A DNA stretch of 64,000 nt from Azospirillum sp. TSA2s (GTDB lineage Bacteria; Pseudomonadota; Alphaproteobacteria; Azospirillales; Azospirillaceae), in NCBI RefSeq assembly GCF_004923315.1, contig NZ_CP039645.1, forward strand, positions 229,001-293,000, given 5' to 3'. The notes under the pieces are model-generated. The model had not been told where the DNA came from and made no database searches. It saw only the letters and a program-made list of their open reading frames with translations. This document shows, one piece after another, positions 24,462 to 32,510 of the stretch. The position numbers and the translations under genes were made by a program. Numbering within the stretch: position 1 is the stretch's first letter; each line of letters starts with the position of its first letter.

Positions 24462-26814
24462 GGCTTGGGGCCTCCGCTCCGGCGGGCTGCTGCCGGCTCA
24501 GCATCGCGGCGAAGGCGAGGCTGAGGAAGGCGCCGACGGCCACCGTCATGCCGATGCCATGCAGCACGGGGATGGCGGAAAAAGCCAGCGTGCCGAAGCC
24601 GATGACGGTGCAGAGGTTGGCGATGGCGACGGAGGCGACGGTGCGCTCGCGCAAGGCGACGGACGGCTCCGGCCGCTCGAACAGCAGGGAATAGTTGGAG
24701 CCGACACCGACCACCAGCAGCAGGCCCACCAGATGGAAGATCGTCAACGTCTGGCCCAGCGCGGTCAGCAGCGCCATGGTGATGACCACCGCCGCGGCCA
24801 GCGGCATCACCGCCGCGACCAGCGAGCGGACGGACCGCAGGGCCGCGGCCAGCAGCACCGTGATGGCAATGGCTCCGAGGACGGCCAGCGTCAGCGCCTC
24901 CTGCCTATAGGTGCGGTAGAGGCTGTCGGATTCGTCCTTCAGGTTCAGCAGGACGGCGCCCTTCGTCGCCGCGTCGCCGGCCAGCCGGATGCTGAGCGCC
25001 TGCGGATCGGTGACGCCGCGCAGGGGCAGCATGGCGGTCCAGCCGGTGCCGGTGCGGACCAACAGGGAGTCGAATTTCAGCTTGAGGCTGGTGCCGTCCA
25101 GGCTGGCCGGGGTCAACAGCGGTTGGGTCCGCGCCTTTTCGGCGTCGGCCAGGAAGGGCGCAAAGGCATCGGGGCGGAAGGGCAGACCTTGCAGGGCTTG
25201 GGTCAGGGCGGCGCGCAGCTGGTCGGGCAGCGGCAGGGCGGCTTGGCGGGCGCGTTGGGTCGCCTGACTCGGAAGGACGAGGGCGGGGGAGTCGTAGCCG
25301 GCGATCAGATGGTCGCGGGCCAGTGCCTCCAGCGGGGCGGACAGGCGTTCGGCGGCGGCCAGCGCCTCGTCCACCGTCGGCGCGCTGGTGACCAGCAGAT
25401 GGCCGGCGTCGGGGGCGCCGAGGTCGCGGCGCAGCGTTTCGTCAAGCCGCTGGTCGGCTTCAGAAATCGGGCTGAGACTGGACAGTTCCGCCGACCAGAC
25501 GGTCGGGCCCTGATAGGCCAACCATGCCAGAGACAGCAGCGTCACGGCGGCCAGCGGCAGGCGCAAGGCCGGGGCGGCACGGGTCAGGGCGGTCAGCAGC
25601 GGCGCCAGCCTTGCCGGGCGTTCGGTGGAGTAGTCCTGTGGCAGCAGGACCGGCAGCACCCAGCGGGTAACCGCCAATGCCACCACCAGCCCGGTGATCG
25701 AGAAGAGGCCGAGCTGCGCCAAGCCGCTGAAACTGGAGAACAGCATCGTGCCGAAGCCGACGACGGAGGTCGCAACCCCCAGCAGCAATGTCGGCCAGAT
25801 GCGGAGAAGGGTGCGGCGCGCCGGGCTGCCCGGCTGGGTCTGGGTGAACAGGTAGATGGCGTAATCGACGCTCTCGCCCAGCAGGGTGACGCCGAAGCCC
25901 AGCGTGATGCCATGCACGGTGCCGAAGCCCAGTCCGACCGCCGCGACCCCGGCCAGCGCACCGGTCGCCGCCGGAAGCAGCGACAGGGCCAATGCGCGAA
26001 TAGATCGGTAGACCAGCAGAAGGACGCCGGCCACCAGCAGCGTGGCGATGATGGAGGATCGGGTGGCGTCCGCCTCGATCCGGTCGCGGGTCTGGACGGA
26101 GAAGACGGCCGGTCCGGTCATCACCAGCCGGGCGGGGCCGGTCGTCGCCTCTGCCTCGTCGAAGGCGCCGCGGATCAGGTCGAGCGTCTTCTGCTGGGCG
26201 TCCATGTCGAAGCCGGGGGCGGTGGTCTGCACCAGCAGCAGCGCCCGCGCCCCGTCGGACGACACCCACACGCCGTCACGGCTGGCGGGGCCGGTAGAAT
26301 CACCCAGCATCCGGTCGGTCAGGCGCAGGATCTCGGCGGTGGGGTCGGCCGGGAGAGCCTGCTTCAGGGCCATGCCGGCGGGCGATTGCAGAAGGCGCAG
26401 GTCGTTCTGCAGGGCTTCGTGCAGACCGTCGACGGTGAAGCGGTCGGCGGTGACGCCGGGACTGAGCAGATAGCGGTTGGTCCAGAGATAGGCGCCGTCG
26501 GCACCGCGTCCGGTCCGCTCGCCATTCTCCACGGCGGCGATCAGCGGGTTGCCGCGCAGACGGGCGGCGAGGTCGCGGCTGACCCCGGTCAGGTGATCCG
26601 GCTCGTCGCCTTCGATGGCGATCAGGATCAGGCGGGAGACGACGCCGTCGCGCAGTTGGTCGACCAGCAATTGCTGGGTGGCGGAGGGGGAGCGCGGCAG
26701 GAAGGCGGACAGGTCGGCGGTGACCGGCGTGCGCTCCACCAGCAGGCCGCAGGCGATCAGCCCGGCCAGCCACAGCGCGATCGCCCATCCGCCCCGTCGC
26801 ACCGCAGCGGTCAT
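24454..26814 (-). CDS. MMPL/RND-family exporter (ApeM-like)
   Basis: 786-aa inner-membrane exporter. One N-terminal helix, a large periplasmic domain (about 30-235), five helices including FGVTLLGESVDYAIYLFTQT and TSVVGFGTMLFSSFSGLAQL, a second periplasmic domain (about 420-600) and a final five-helix bundle with LLLVVGVGSNYSLLFERPEP and NLCTVIGFGTLAFSAIPVLH. The paired halves and S/N-Y-x-L/I motifs in the transmembrane helix are typical of MMPL proteins. In aryl polyene clusters the equivalent protein is thought to move the lipid-linked pigment toward the outer membrane. It overlaps the LolA-like gene (ATGA) and the deacetylase gene. Confidence 0.85.
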   Translation of the reverse strand: MTAAVRRGGWAIALWLAGLIACGLLVERTPVTADLSAFLPRSPSATQQLLVDQLRDGVVSRLILIAIEGDEPDHLTGVSRDLAARLRGNPLIAAVENGERTGRGADGAYLWTNRYLLSPGVTADRFTVDGLHEALQNDLRLLQSPAGMALKQALPADPTAEILRLTDRMLGDSTGPASRDGVWVSSDGARALLLVQTTAPGFDMDAQQKTLDLIRGAFDEAEATTGPARLVMTGPAVFSVQTRDRIEADATRSSIIATLLVAGVLLLVYRSIRALALSLLPAATGALAGVAAVGLGFGTVHGITLGFGVTLLGESVDYAIYLFTQTQPGSPARRTLLRIWPTLLLGVATSVVGFGTMLFSSFSGLAQLGLFSITGLVVALAVTRWVLPVLLPQDYSTERPARLAPLLTALTRAAPALRLPLAAVTLLSLAWLAYQGPTVWSAELSSLSPISEADQRLDETLRRDLGAPDAGHLLVTSAPTVDEALAAAERLSAPLEALARDHLIAGYDSPALVLPSQATQRARQAALPLPDQLRAALTQALQGLPFRPDAFAPFLADAEKARTQPLLTPASLDGTSLKLKFDSLLVRTGTGWTAMLPLRGVTDPQALSIRLAGDAATKGAVLLNLKDESDSLYRTYRQEALTLAVLGAIAITVLLAAALRSVRSLVAAVMPLAAAVVITMALLTALGQTLTIFHLVGLLLVVGVGSNYSLLFERPEPSVALRERTVASVAIANLCTVIGFGTLAFSAIPVLHGIGMTVAVGAFLSLAFAAMLSRQQPAGAEAPSHG

Positions 26815-27416
26815 GCCGGATCCGGCTGGATGGTCATGACGGAGCGGTCGCCGTCGGCCTGGAGGACCTCGATCCGGTGGATCGTCGTGTCGCCGCCGGC
26901 GATGACGATGTGCTGGACGATCTTGCGCGCCTCCTCCGCCCGGGGGGTCAGCTGCATGCGCCAGTCCTGCGGCGCGCCTTCCAGGGCCACTTCGTAAAAG
27001 CGCATGATGGAGGGAACGTCGCCGCGCAGGGTGGCGCGGATGCTCTCCACATAGGTCTGGATTTCCGGCATGGCCGAGACCGACAGCGTGCGGGACGCCC
27101 CGTCCGCCTGGGTCAGGGTCAGTCGGTCGCCCTCCAGCCGCAGGCCTTCCGGCTGGGGCTGCAGGGTGCGCTTTTCCAGGAAATCCGGACGGCGGTAGCT
27201 GAGCGTGCCGCTGCTTTCCAGCGGGGCAGTCAGCATGCCGATCTCGCGCGTTTCGGTGAAGCGGGCATTGGAACTGGGGATTTTGGCGAAGCCGGCGAAC
27301 AAATCCTCCAGGCCCCAGGATTCGGCCGCCGGGGCCGGCAGGGCGATGCCCGACAGCAGGAGGGCGGCCAAGCCCGCCAGGATCGGGCGGCGGGCCGGTC
27401 TATTTCCAGAAATCAT
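26811..27416 (-). CDS. LolA-like periplasmic carrier (ApeL-like)
   Basis: 201-aa exported protein. Signal peptide: RRPILAGLAALLLSGIALPA then PAAES. The mature part (GLEDLFAGFAKIPSSNARFT, LESSGTLSYRRPDFLEKRTL, GDRLTLTQADG, and the C-terminal VIAGGDTTIHRIEVLQADGD) matches the LolA/outer-membrane lipoprotein carrier fold found next to MMPL exporters in polyene clusters; it would chaperone the hydrophobic product across the periplasm. I use the ATG at 27416 (MISGNRPARR), inside the end of the acyltransferase gene (17-bp overlap); an upstream ATG gives no sensible N terminus. Confidence 0.82.
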   Translation of the reverse strand: MISGNRPARRPILAGLAALLLSGIALPAPAAESWGLEDLFAGFAKIPSSNARFTETREIGMLTAPLESSGTLSYRRPDFLEKRTLQPQPEGLRLEGDRLTLTQADGASRTLSVSAMPEIQTYVESIRATLRGDVPSIMRFYEVALEGAPQDWRMQLTPRAEEARKIVQHIVIAGGDTTIHRIEVLQADGDRSVMTIQPDPA

Positions 27417-28365
27417 AGAAATTGAACCAGTTGTAGGGGGAGGACAGGGCGTGCTGCTCCAGCCGGTCGGCGAAGCGCCCGGCCGCCCAGCGGACAAGGC
27501 CCGGCCGGTCCTGCACCGGCACATCCGAGAAATCGGCGATGCGCTCGAAATGGACGTCGTAGCGTCGGCCGCCCTGATAGATCCCGACCATCAGCACCAC
27601 CGGCCGCTTCAGCATCGCCGCCAGCTGGAAGGGACCGAGCGCGAAGCCGGCCGGCTGGCCGAGGAAGGGCAGACGGACCTCCTCCTCCCCGTCCAGGGTG
27701 CGGTCGGCGAGCATGCCGACGAAATGGCCCTGGTCCAGCCTTTCGCGCACGCGCAGCATCGAATCCGGCCGGCCCAGCCCGATCACCTCCATCGACAGCA
27801 GCGGGTTGATCGCGTTGAGGACCGAGTTGATCTTGCGGGCATTCTCTTCGTACATCACCAGACTGACGCGCAGGTCGCGCTGGCGGTGGCCCAGCATGCG
27901 GATCGCCTCGAAGCTGCCCATATGGGCGCCGAGCAGCAGGCAGCCCTCCCCCCGCTGCATCAGGTCGATGACGATGTCCTCGCCATGGACGCGGATATCG
28001 AAATCGTCGGACTGGTCGTTCAGGAAGAAGACGCGGTCGAGCAGGCAGGCGGCGAAGACGTGATAGTGCCGGAACAGGTCGCCGAAGCCGGGGGTGCGGC
28101 CCAGCGCCTTTGACAGGAACAGCGCCGACGCCCGGCGCGGCTTGCGCGAGAACAGCACGAAATAGAGGCAGATCGGATAGAGCAGCAGCCGCGCCGCCCG
28201 CCGGCCGAGCCGCAGGGCGACCCAGACGATGAACTTGATGGCCGCGGTCGTGCTGCGCTCCGGCCGGTTCATCCACTCCTTGCGGCGACGGCGGCGCGGC
28301 GGTGGCGCGGCGATGGGAGAGGCCGTGGCGTCCGCTGCCGGCTTGGCGCGCAGGGGGATCTTCAT
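27400..28365 (-). CDS. LpxL/HtrB-type lysophospholipid/lipid A acyltransferase-like protein
   Basis: 321-aa membrane acyltransferase. After a basic head (PPRRRRRKEW) comes a hydrophobic anchor and a catalytic H-x4-E, GAHMGSFEAIRMLG, then the conserved LADRTLDGEEEVRLPFLGQP and FALGPFQLAAMLKRPVVLMV. This is the lipid A late-acyltransferase fold, which in aryl polyene clusters is used to attach the polyene acyl chain to its lipid anchor. The start at ATG 28365 overlaps the dehydratase stop (ATGA). A second, PlsC-like, acyltransferase lies in the convergent operon at 18124. Confidence 0.82.
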   Translation of the reverse strand: MKIPLRAKPAADATASPIAAPPPRRRRRKEWMNRPERSTTAAIKFIVWVALRLGRRAARLLLYPICLYFVLFSRKPRRASALFLSKALGRTPGFGDLFRHYHVFAACLLDRVFFLNDQSDDFDIRVHGEDIVIDLMQRGEGCLLLGAHMGSFEAIRMLGHRQRDLRVSLVMYEENARKINSVLNAINPLLSMEVIGLGRPDSMLRVRERLDQGHFVGMLADRTLDGEEEVRLPFLGQPAGFALGPFQLAAMLKRPVVLMVGIYQGGRRYDVHFERIADFSDVPVQDRPGLVRWAAGRFADRLEQHALSSPYNWFNFYDFWK

Positions 28366-28670
28366 GAGGTCACGCTGCCGGTCAACATGGTGGCGGTCAT
28401 CACGGGACGGCCCGCCACGCTGCCGGAGAAGGCGATGGCGCCGGTCGGGCTGGCCTGCCATTCGACCAGCATGCGGTCGCCGGGGCGGACCGGGTGCAGG
28501 AACTTGGCGGCGCGCAGGCGGCACGGGCCGGGAGCGAGGTCTTCCGCCGTGGCGATGGCGGCCAGGGCGGTGTCGAGCAGGACGGCCCCGGGAATGATCG
28601 GGTTGCCGGGGAAATGCCCGGCGGCGGTGGGATGGTCGGCGGGGAAGTGGATGTCGGTCTGGTTGGGCAC
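28362..28670 (-). CDS. Small 3-hydroxyacyl-ACP dehydratase / thioesterase-fold protein (ApeI-like)
   Basis: 102-aa single hot-dog protein. The block DHPTAAGHFPGNPIIPGAVL is the FabA/FabZ catalytic helix region, and LAPGPCRLRAAKFLHPVRPG the following strand. Known relatives in polyene clusters act as a dehydratase or its partner. Being short it probably works as a dimer, perhaps together with the 20385-20834 protein. It begins 11 bp after the AMP ligase stop. Confidence 0.8.
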   Translation of the reverse strand: MPNQTDIHFPADHPTAAGHFPGNPIIPGAVLLDTALAAIATAEDLAPGPCRLRAAKFLHPVRPGDRMLVEWQASPTGAIAFSGSVAGRPVMTATMLTGSVTS

Positions 28671-28681
28671 GGCGGCGGCAC

Positions 28682-30055
28682 CTAGTCGGGTCGGCTGTCG
28701 TCGAGCAGCCGCAGCAGCGCCTCGCGCGGCAGTTTGCCGGTCGGGTTGCGCGGCAGGGCATCCACGAAGCGCAGGGGGCGCGGCAGGAAGATCGGGTCGA
28801 TCCGCTCGCGCAGGCGGGCCAGCAGGGTCTCGGCGGTCAAGCCGGGGGCGACCACCAGGGCGGCGAGGCGGGTGGTCCCGCTTTTCCCCTCCCGTGGCAT
28901 GAAGAAAACGCCGTCCATCACGCCCTCGACCGAATTCAGATGGTGGTTGAGGAAGGCGAGCGAGCTGCGCTTGCCGGCGATGTTGACCTGATCGGCGGAG
29001 CGGCCGTGCAGGATGAAGCGGGTATCGCTCCTCAGCTCGATCACGTCGGCCAGCAGGGTCTCGCCGTCGAGGAAGTCACCGGAGGCCCAGGTGCCTTGCT
29101 CGTCCTGGCGCAGGCGGATGCCGTCGATGCAGAGCCACTCCGCCGTGGCGCTGGTGCGGCGGACGGCGAGCTGACCGGTCTCCGAACAGCCGTAGATCTC
29201 GTGCAGCGGGGCGCCCAGCTTCGCTTCGGCGTCGATGGCGAGCTGCGGGGCCAGGGGGGCGGTGGCGCAGAGGATGAAGTCCAGCGGGGGCAGATCGGTG
29301 CCGTCGGCGAGCAGGGCCTGCAGGTGAACCGGGGTGGTCACCAGGATGCGGCGGCCGGGGAGATCGGCGAGGCTGGCGGCAATGTCGGCGGGAAAGAGCG
29401 GTCGGCCGCCATGCAGGACCAGACCATGCTGGAGCGCCAGCAGGATGACCGATTCCAGCCCGTACATATGCTGGTGCGGCACGGTGCCGACCAGACAACA
29501 GGTGGAGGGGCCGGCGGAGCCGAGATTTGCGATCTCCAGCGCGCTGCCGGCGCCATGGACGCTGCGCACCAGGGTGCCCCAGCTTTTCACCTGCGGCATC
29601 GGCCGGCCAGTGGAGCCGGAGGTGAAGGCGATGGCCGCCACCTGATCGGCCGGGAAGGCAAGGTCGGTGTCGGTGGGCGGAGCGGACAGGCTGTCGAGAC
29701 CGTCGGGAGGCAGGGCCTGGATGCAGGTCATGCCGGGGTAGGTTGCGCCTGCATCGGTCAGGCAGATCAGGCCGGGATAGCTCTCTTCCAGTTGGCGCAA
29801 CGTGGCCGGGGTGTCGTTGGGGGGATGCAGGCTGATCTGCCGGCGCAGCAGGGCCGCACCGAGAGCGACGGCGAAGCCCAGGCGGTCGCCGCACAGGTTC
29901 AGCAGATAGGCGCCGTCCGGCAGGCGGCGGGCCAGATCGCGCACTGCGGCGAGGTAGGTCCGCACCGTCACCGGCCGGCCGTCATGCAGGGCGAACAGGT
30001 CGTCGGGACCGCCGTGGCGCAGCAGCGGCAGGCGCGTGGTGGACAGCATCGTCAT
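28682..30055 (-). CDS. AMP-dependent acyl/aryl ligase (ApeH-like starter-unit loading enzyme)
   Basis: 457-aa adenylate-forming enzyme. A3-type P-loop AIAFTSGSTGRPMPQVKSWG, A5 region EIYGCSETGQLAVRRTSATA, GRSADQVNIAGKRSSL and the C-terminal Lys loop ALPRNPTGKLPREALLRLLD are present. In E. coli-type clusters this enzyme activates 4-hydroxybenzoate and loads it on an ACP as the starter of the aryl polyene; the same role is inferred here, and the actual acid is unknown. It is shorter than usual CoA ligases (about 500-550 aa), as in ApeH. ATGA overlap with the membrane-protein gene upstream. Confidence 0.83.
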   Translation of the reverse strand: MTMLSTTRLPLLRHGGPDDLFALHDGRPVTVRTYLAAVRDLARRLPDGAYLLNLCGDRLGFAVALGAALLRRQISLHPPNDTPATLRQLEESYPGLICLTDAGATYPGMTCIQALPPDGLDSLSAPPTDTDLAFPADQVAAIAFTSGSTGRPMPQVKSWGTLVRSVHGAGSALEIANLGSAGPSTCCLVGTVPHQHMYGLESVILLALQHGLVLHGGRPLFPADIAASLADLPGRRILVTTPVHLQALLADGTDLPPLDFILCATAPLAPQLAIDAEAKLGAPLHEIYGCSETGQLAVRRTSATAEWLCIDGIRLRQDEQGTWASGDFLDGETLLADVIELRSDTRFILHGRSADQVNIAGKRSSLAFLNHHLNSVEGVMDGVFFMPREGKSGTTRLAALVVAPGLTAETLLARLRERIDPIFLPRPLRFVDALPRNPTGKLPREALLRLLDDSRPD

Positions 30056-30696
30056 GGGTTTGGCCGCTCCGAAAAGACGCGGACGACGTCGGCGATGGAG
30101 CCGTGGGAGTAGTTCCAGAACTTGCGCAGGCGGTAGGCGTATTCGGTCAGGAACATCGCGGCGACCATAGGCAGGTCGAGGACGTTGATGAAGAAGGACC
30201 AGACCGTCGGCGGGGCGAAGGCGAACAGCAGGGCCGACATCGCCAGCTGGCCGGCGAAGAACAGGCACCAGGCGATGGTGACGCGACGGGTATAGACCAG
30301 CATCTCGTCGGTCAGGCTGCCGCGGATGCGCCGGGCGATCCAGGTGATCAGCGGCTCCCGTCCGGCCAGCAGGGTGCGGCCGAACAGGACGAGCAGGCCG
30401 ACATAGATCGCGGCATGGCTGATCGCCGAGGCGGCCAGCAACCCGTCGCGGGCGGAGCGCCAGGACAGGCCGAACAGGGCGATGGCGCCGGCCAGCGCGA
30501 TCCAGCGGAAGCGCGGCGCGGCGCGGCCGACCACCAGCCCGGTGACCCCGGCCTGCACCAGCGCCAGCACCAGCGCGGTGTCGGCGTCGAGATCGGCGAC
30601 GATGGCGCCATGGACCAGCAGGGGATAGAGCGCGAAGAGCGACAGGCCGGCGCCCACCGCGGCCCCTCCCCTGGTCCAGGCGGCGGCGGACGGCAT
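30052..30696 (-). CDS. COG4648-like integral membrane protein of polyene clusters
   Basis: 214-aa protein with about six membrane segments (LFALYPLLVHGAIVADLDA, ALAGAIALFGLSWRSARDG, AAIYVGLLVLFG-like, IAWCLFFAGQLAMSALLFAF and others) and a conserved loop WIARRIRGSLTDEMLVYTRR ending YRLRKFWNYSHGSIADVVRV. Proteins of this type sit between the ACP and the AMP ligase in aryl polyene clusters; their role is not known to me. Start 30696 overlaps the ACP stop (TGATG), end overlaps the ligase start. Confidence 0.75.
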   Translation of the reverse strand: MPSAAAWTRGGAAVGAGLSLFALYPLLVHGAIVADLDADTALVLALVQAGVTGLVVGRAAPRFRWIALAGAIALFGLSWRSARDGLLAASAISHAAIYVGLLVLFGRTLLAGREPLITWIARRIRGSLTDEMLVYTRRVTIAWCLFFAGQLAMSALLFAFAPPTVWSFFINVLDLPMVAAMFLTEYAYRLRKFWNYSHGSIADVVRVFSERPNP

Positions 30697-30974
30697 CAGG
30701 CGGCTTTGAGCTGTTGGATGTGGCTGTTCAAGGTGCGCAGGGAGGAGAAGATCTTCGTGTTGTTCTCGTCGTCTGCCCGCAGCTTCACCCCGTAGGTCTT
30801 GGAGACGGCGAGCGCCACCTCCAGGATGTCGATGGAATCGAGCCCCAGCCCTTCGCCATAGAGGGGGGCGTCCGGGTCGATGTCCTCCGGGTCGGCTTCC
30901 AGGGTGAGGGTGTTCACGATCAGCGTCGCCAATTCAAGTTCGGTCGGCGACAGGGTCCGCAAGTCACTCATCAT
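30696..30974 (-). CDS. Acyl carrier protein of the polyene cluster
   Basis: 92-aa ACP carrying the growing chain on a phosphopantetheine arm. The attachment Ser is in GLGLDSIDILEVALAVSK (D-S-I-D) and the first helix is LELATLIVNTLTLEADPEDI. Many aryl polyene clusters have two ACPs (ApeE, ApeF); only one is visible here and no phosphopantetheinyl transferase is encoded nearby. It is the first gene of the minus-strand operon. Two adjacent ATGs (30974 and 30971) with GTGAGG just upstream; either could be used. Confidence 0.9.
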   Translation of the reverse strand: MMSDLRTLSPTELELATLIVNTLTLEADPEDIDPDAPLYGEGLGLDSIDILEVALAVSKTYGVKLRADDENNTKIFSSLRTLNSHIQQLKAA

Positions 30975-31521
30975 GCCTCACTAAAGCAACGCCTGCCGCT
31001 TCTGGGATATTCTACCCCTTTGGATATAACCATTGGGTATAGAACGCCGTATTAAAGTGGCAGGATTCGCAATTTCAGATGTCACGATAGCTAGGCACCC
31101 GGAGCCGCGCCATCATTATTTTGGAGTGATCAATTTGTTTTGTTAAAGATTGAGTTTCTTTGAATCGGTGGTGGTTGGGGGCGGGTGGCGGCCTAGGAGT
31201 GGAACATTTGGAACGCTATGGAACAGTTTTGGGCGGGGTGTTCAGTGTTTCAGATGGGCACGCATGGGCTCCCTCTCCCGTCTCGGGAGAGGGAAGGGGC
31301 CCGCCGCGAAGCGGTGGGAAGGGTGAGGGGTGTTCCAAGGAACCATGCGGTTCGGGAGTCTTGGAATCCCCCTCACCCTCCCCATGCTGCGCATGGGTCC
31401 CCTCCCTCTCCCGGGGCGGGAGAGGGCGACAAATGGCGCGGACATTGGGGGAGACGTTGATCCGGAAACTCTAATCCCGGACCCGGCGCCACACCATTGA
31501 AAGCTTCAAAAACGCCCTGCC
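30975..31521. other. Promoter region of the polyene operon and spacer before the polyol operon end
   Basis: 547 bp. The first 190 bases (30975-31160) are AT-richer and must contain the minus-strand promoter for the ACP-led operon; an imperfect dyad with arms TTCTACCC and GGGTATAGAA spans about 31009-31044 and may be an operator. The rest is repeat copy A (31271-31426) and a short tail to the sugar-kinase stop. No gene seen. Confidence 0.45.
31271..31426. repeat. Intergenic palindromic repeat, copy A
   Basis: About 156-bp GC-rich palindrome. Each end is itself a hairpin (CCCTCTCCCG and CGGGAGAGGG), and the two halves are mutually complementary through GGGTGAGGGG and CCCCTCACCC, with a less conserved middle (NNCAAGGAACCATGCGGTTC-like). 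It lies between the 5' end of the polyene operon and the 3' end of the polyol operon. Confidence 0.9.
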
Positions 31522-32496
31522 TCAGCGGGCCAGCAACCGGTCGATCGCGGCGCGGTCGGGCAGGGAGGGGATGGCGCCGGGGGCGGTGGTGGTCAACGCG
31601 CCGGCGGCGTTGGCGAAGCGGCAGATGTCGCGCAGGCGGTCGGGGGTGAAGGCGGTGTCCACATCTTCGAGGATGCCGGCCAGGAGTGCGGCGACGAAGG
31701 CGTCGCCGGCGCCGGTGGTGTCGACGGCGGTGACGGCCATCCCCGGTACATGGCCCGAGGCGTCGGCGGTCAGGAAGGTGCAGCCGTTGCGGCCATGCGT
31801 CACCACCAGAAGCCGCAAGCCCTCATGCCACAGGCTGCGGCCGGCGGTGTCGGCATCGGTGCTGCCGGTCAGGAATTCCAGTTCCTCGTCGCTCAGCTTG
31901 ACGATGGCGGCGGCGGCAATGCCCTGGCGGATCAGGCGTTCCGCCGTGGCGCGGTCGGGCCAGAGGGCGAGGCGCAGGTTGGCGTCGAAGGAGACCAGCC
32001 GGCCATGGCGGCGTGCCGTTTCAACTGCAAGCAGGCTGGCTTCGCGCGCGGCCGGATCGATCAGGCCGATGGAGCCGCAATGAAGCAGACGGGCCGCCGC
32101 GATGGCGTCGAGGTCGAGGTCGGTGGAGGAGAAGCCGGCCATCGGCTCGGCATAGAACAGGAACTCCCGCTCCCCCTCCTCGTCGAGGGAGACGAAGGCG
32201 ACGGGGGTCTTGGTATCAGGAACGAGGCGCAGGCGGGACACGTCGACGCCGGCGTTGGTCAGCGCGCGCGCCAGGAAGCGGCCGAAGCCGTCCGCTGCCG
32301 TCCGGCCCATGAAGGCGCTGCGCACCCCCAGCCGGGCCAGACCGACCGCGACATTGGCCGGAGCCCCGCCCGGCGCCGGATCGAAGGCGCCGATCACGCC
32401 GGGCTGCGCCGGGCCGGCGGGCATGAAGTCGATCAGCACCTCGCCCAAGCACAGCACGTCGGGGCAAATCACGTCGGGTGACGGCATGGCGGTCAT
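31522..32496 (-). CDS. PfkB-family sugar kinase, probable fructokinase
   Basis: 324-aa ribokinase-fold kinase. PfkB signatures: FDPAPGGAPANVAVGLARLG near the start, the long LVSFDANLRLALWPD block, SDEELEFLTGS, and the C-terminal catalytic VDTTGAGDAFVAALLAGIL. At the end of a polyol operon the natural substrate is fructose formed by the dehydrogenases encoded just upstream, giving fructose-6-phosphate; the Rhodobacter sphaeroides smo/mtl operon ends with a comparable fructokinase. Start ATG 32496; 14 bp after the mtlK stop. Confidence 0.85.
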   Translation of the reverse strand: MTAMPSPDVICPDVLCLGEVLIDFMPAGPAQPGVIGAFDPAPGGAPANVAVGLARLGVRSAFMGRTAADGFGRFLARALTNAGVDVSRLRLVPDTKTPVAFVSLDEEGEREFLFYAEPMAGFSSTDLDLDAIAAARLLHCGSIGLIDPAAREASLLAVETARRHGRLVSFDANLRLALWPDRATAERLIRQGIAAAAIVKLSDEELEFLTGSTDADTAGRSLWHEGLRLLVVTHGRNGCTFLTADASGHVPGMAVTAVDTTGAGDAFVAALLAGILEDVDTAFTPDRLRDICRFANAAGALTTTAPGAIPSLPDRAAIDRLLAR

Positions 32497-32510
32497 GGCG
32501 GGGTCGTCCT

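Noticed and set aside
23272-26997. Very long plus-strand frame of over 1200 codons
   Set aside because: Antisense shadow of the methyltransferase, deacetylase and MMPL genes, which have intact motifs on the other strand.
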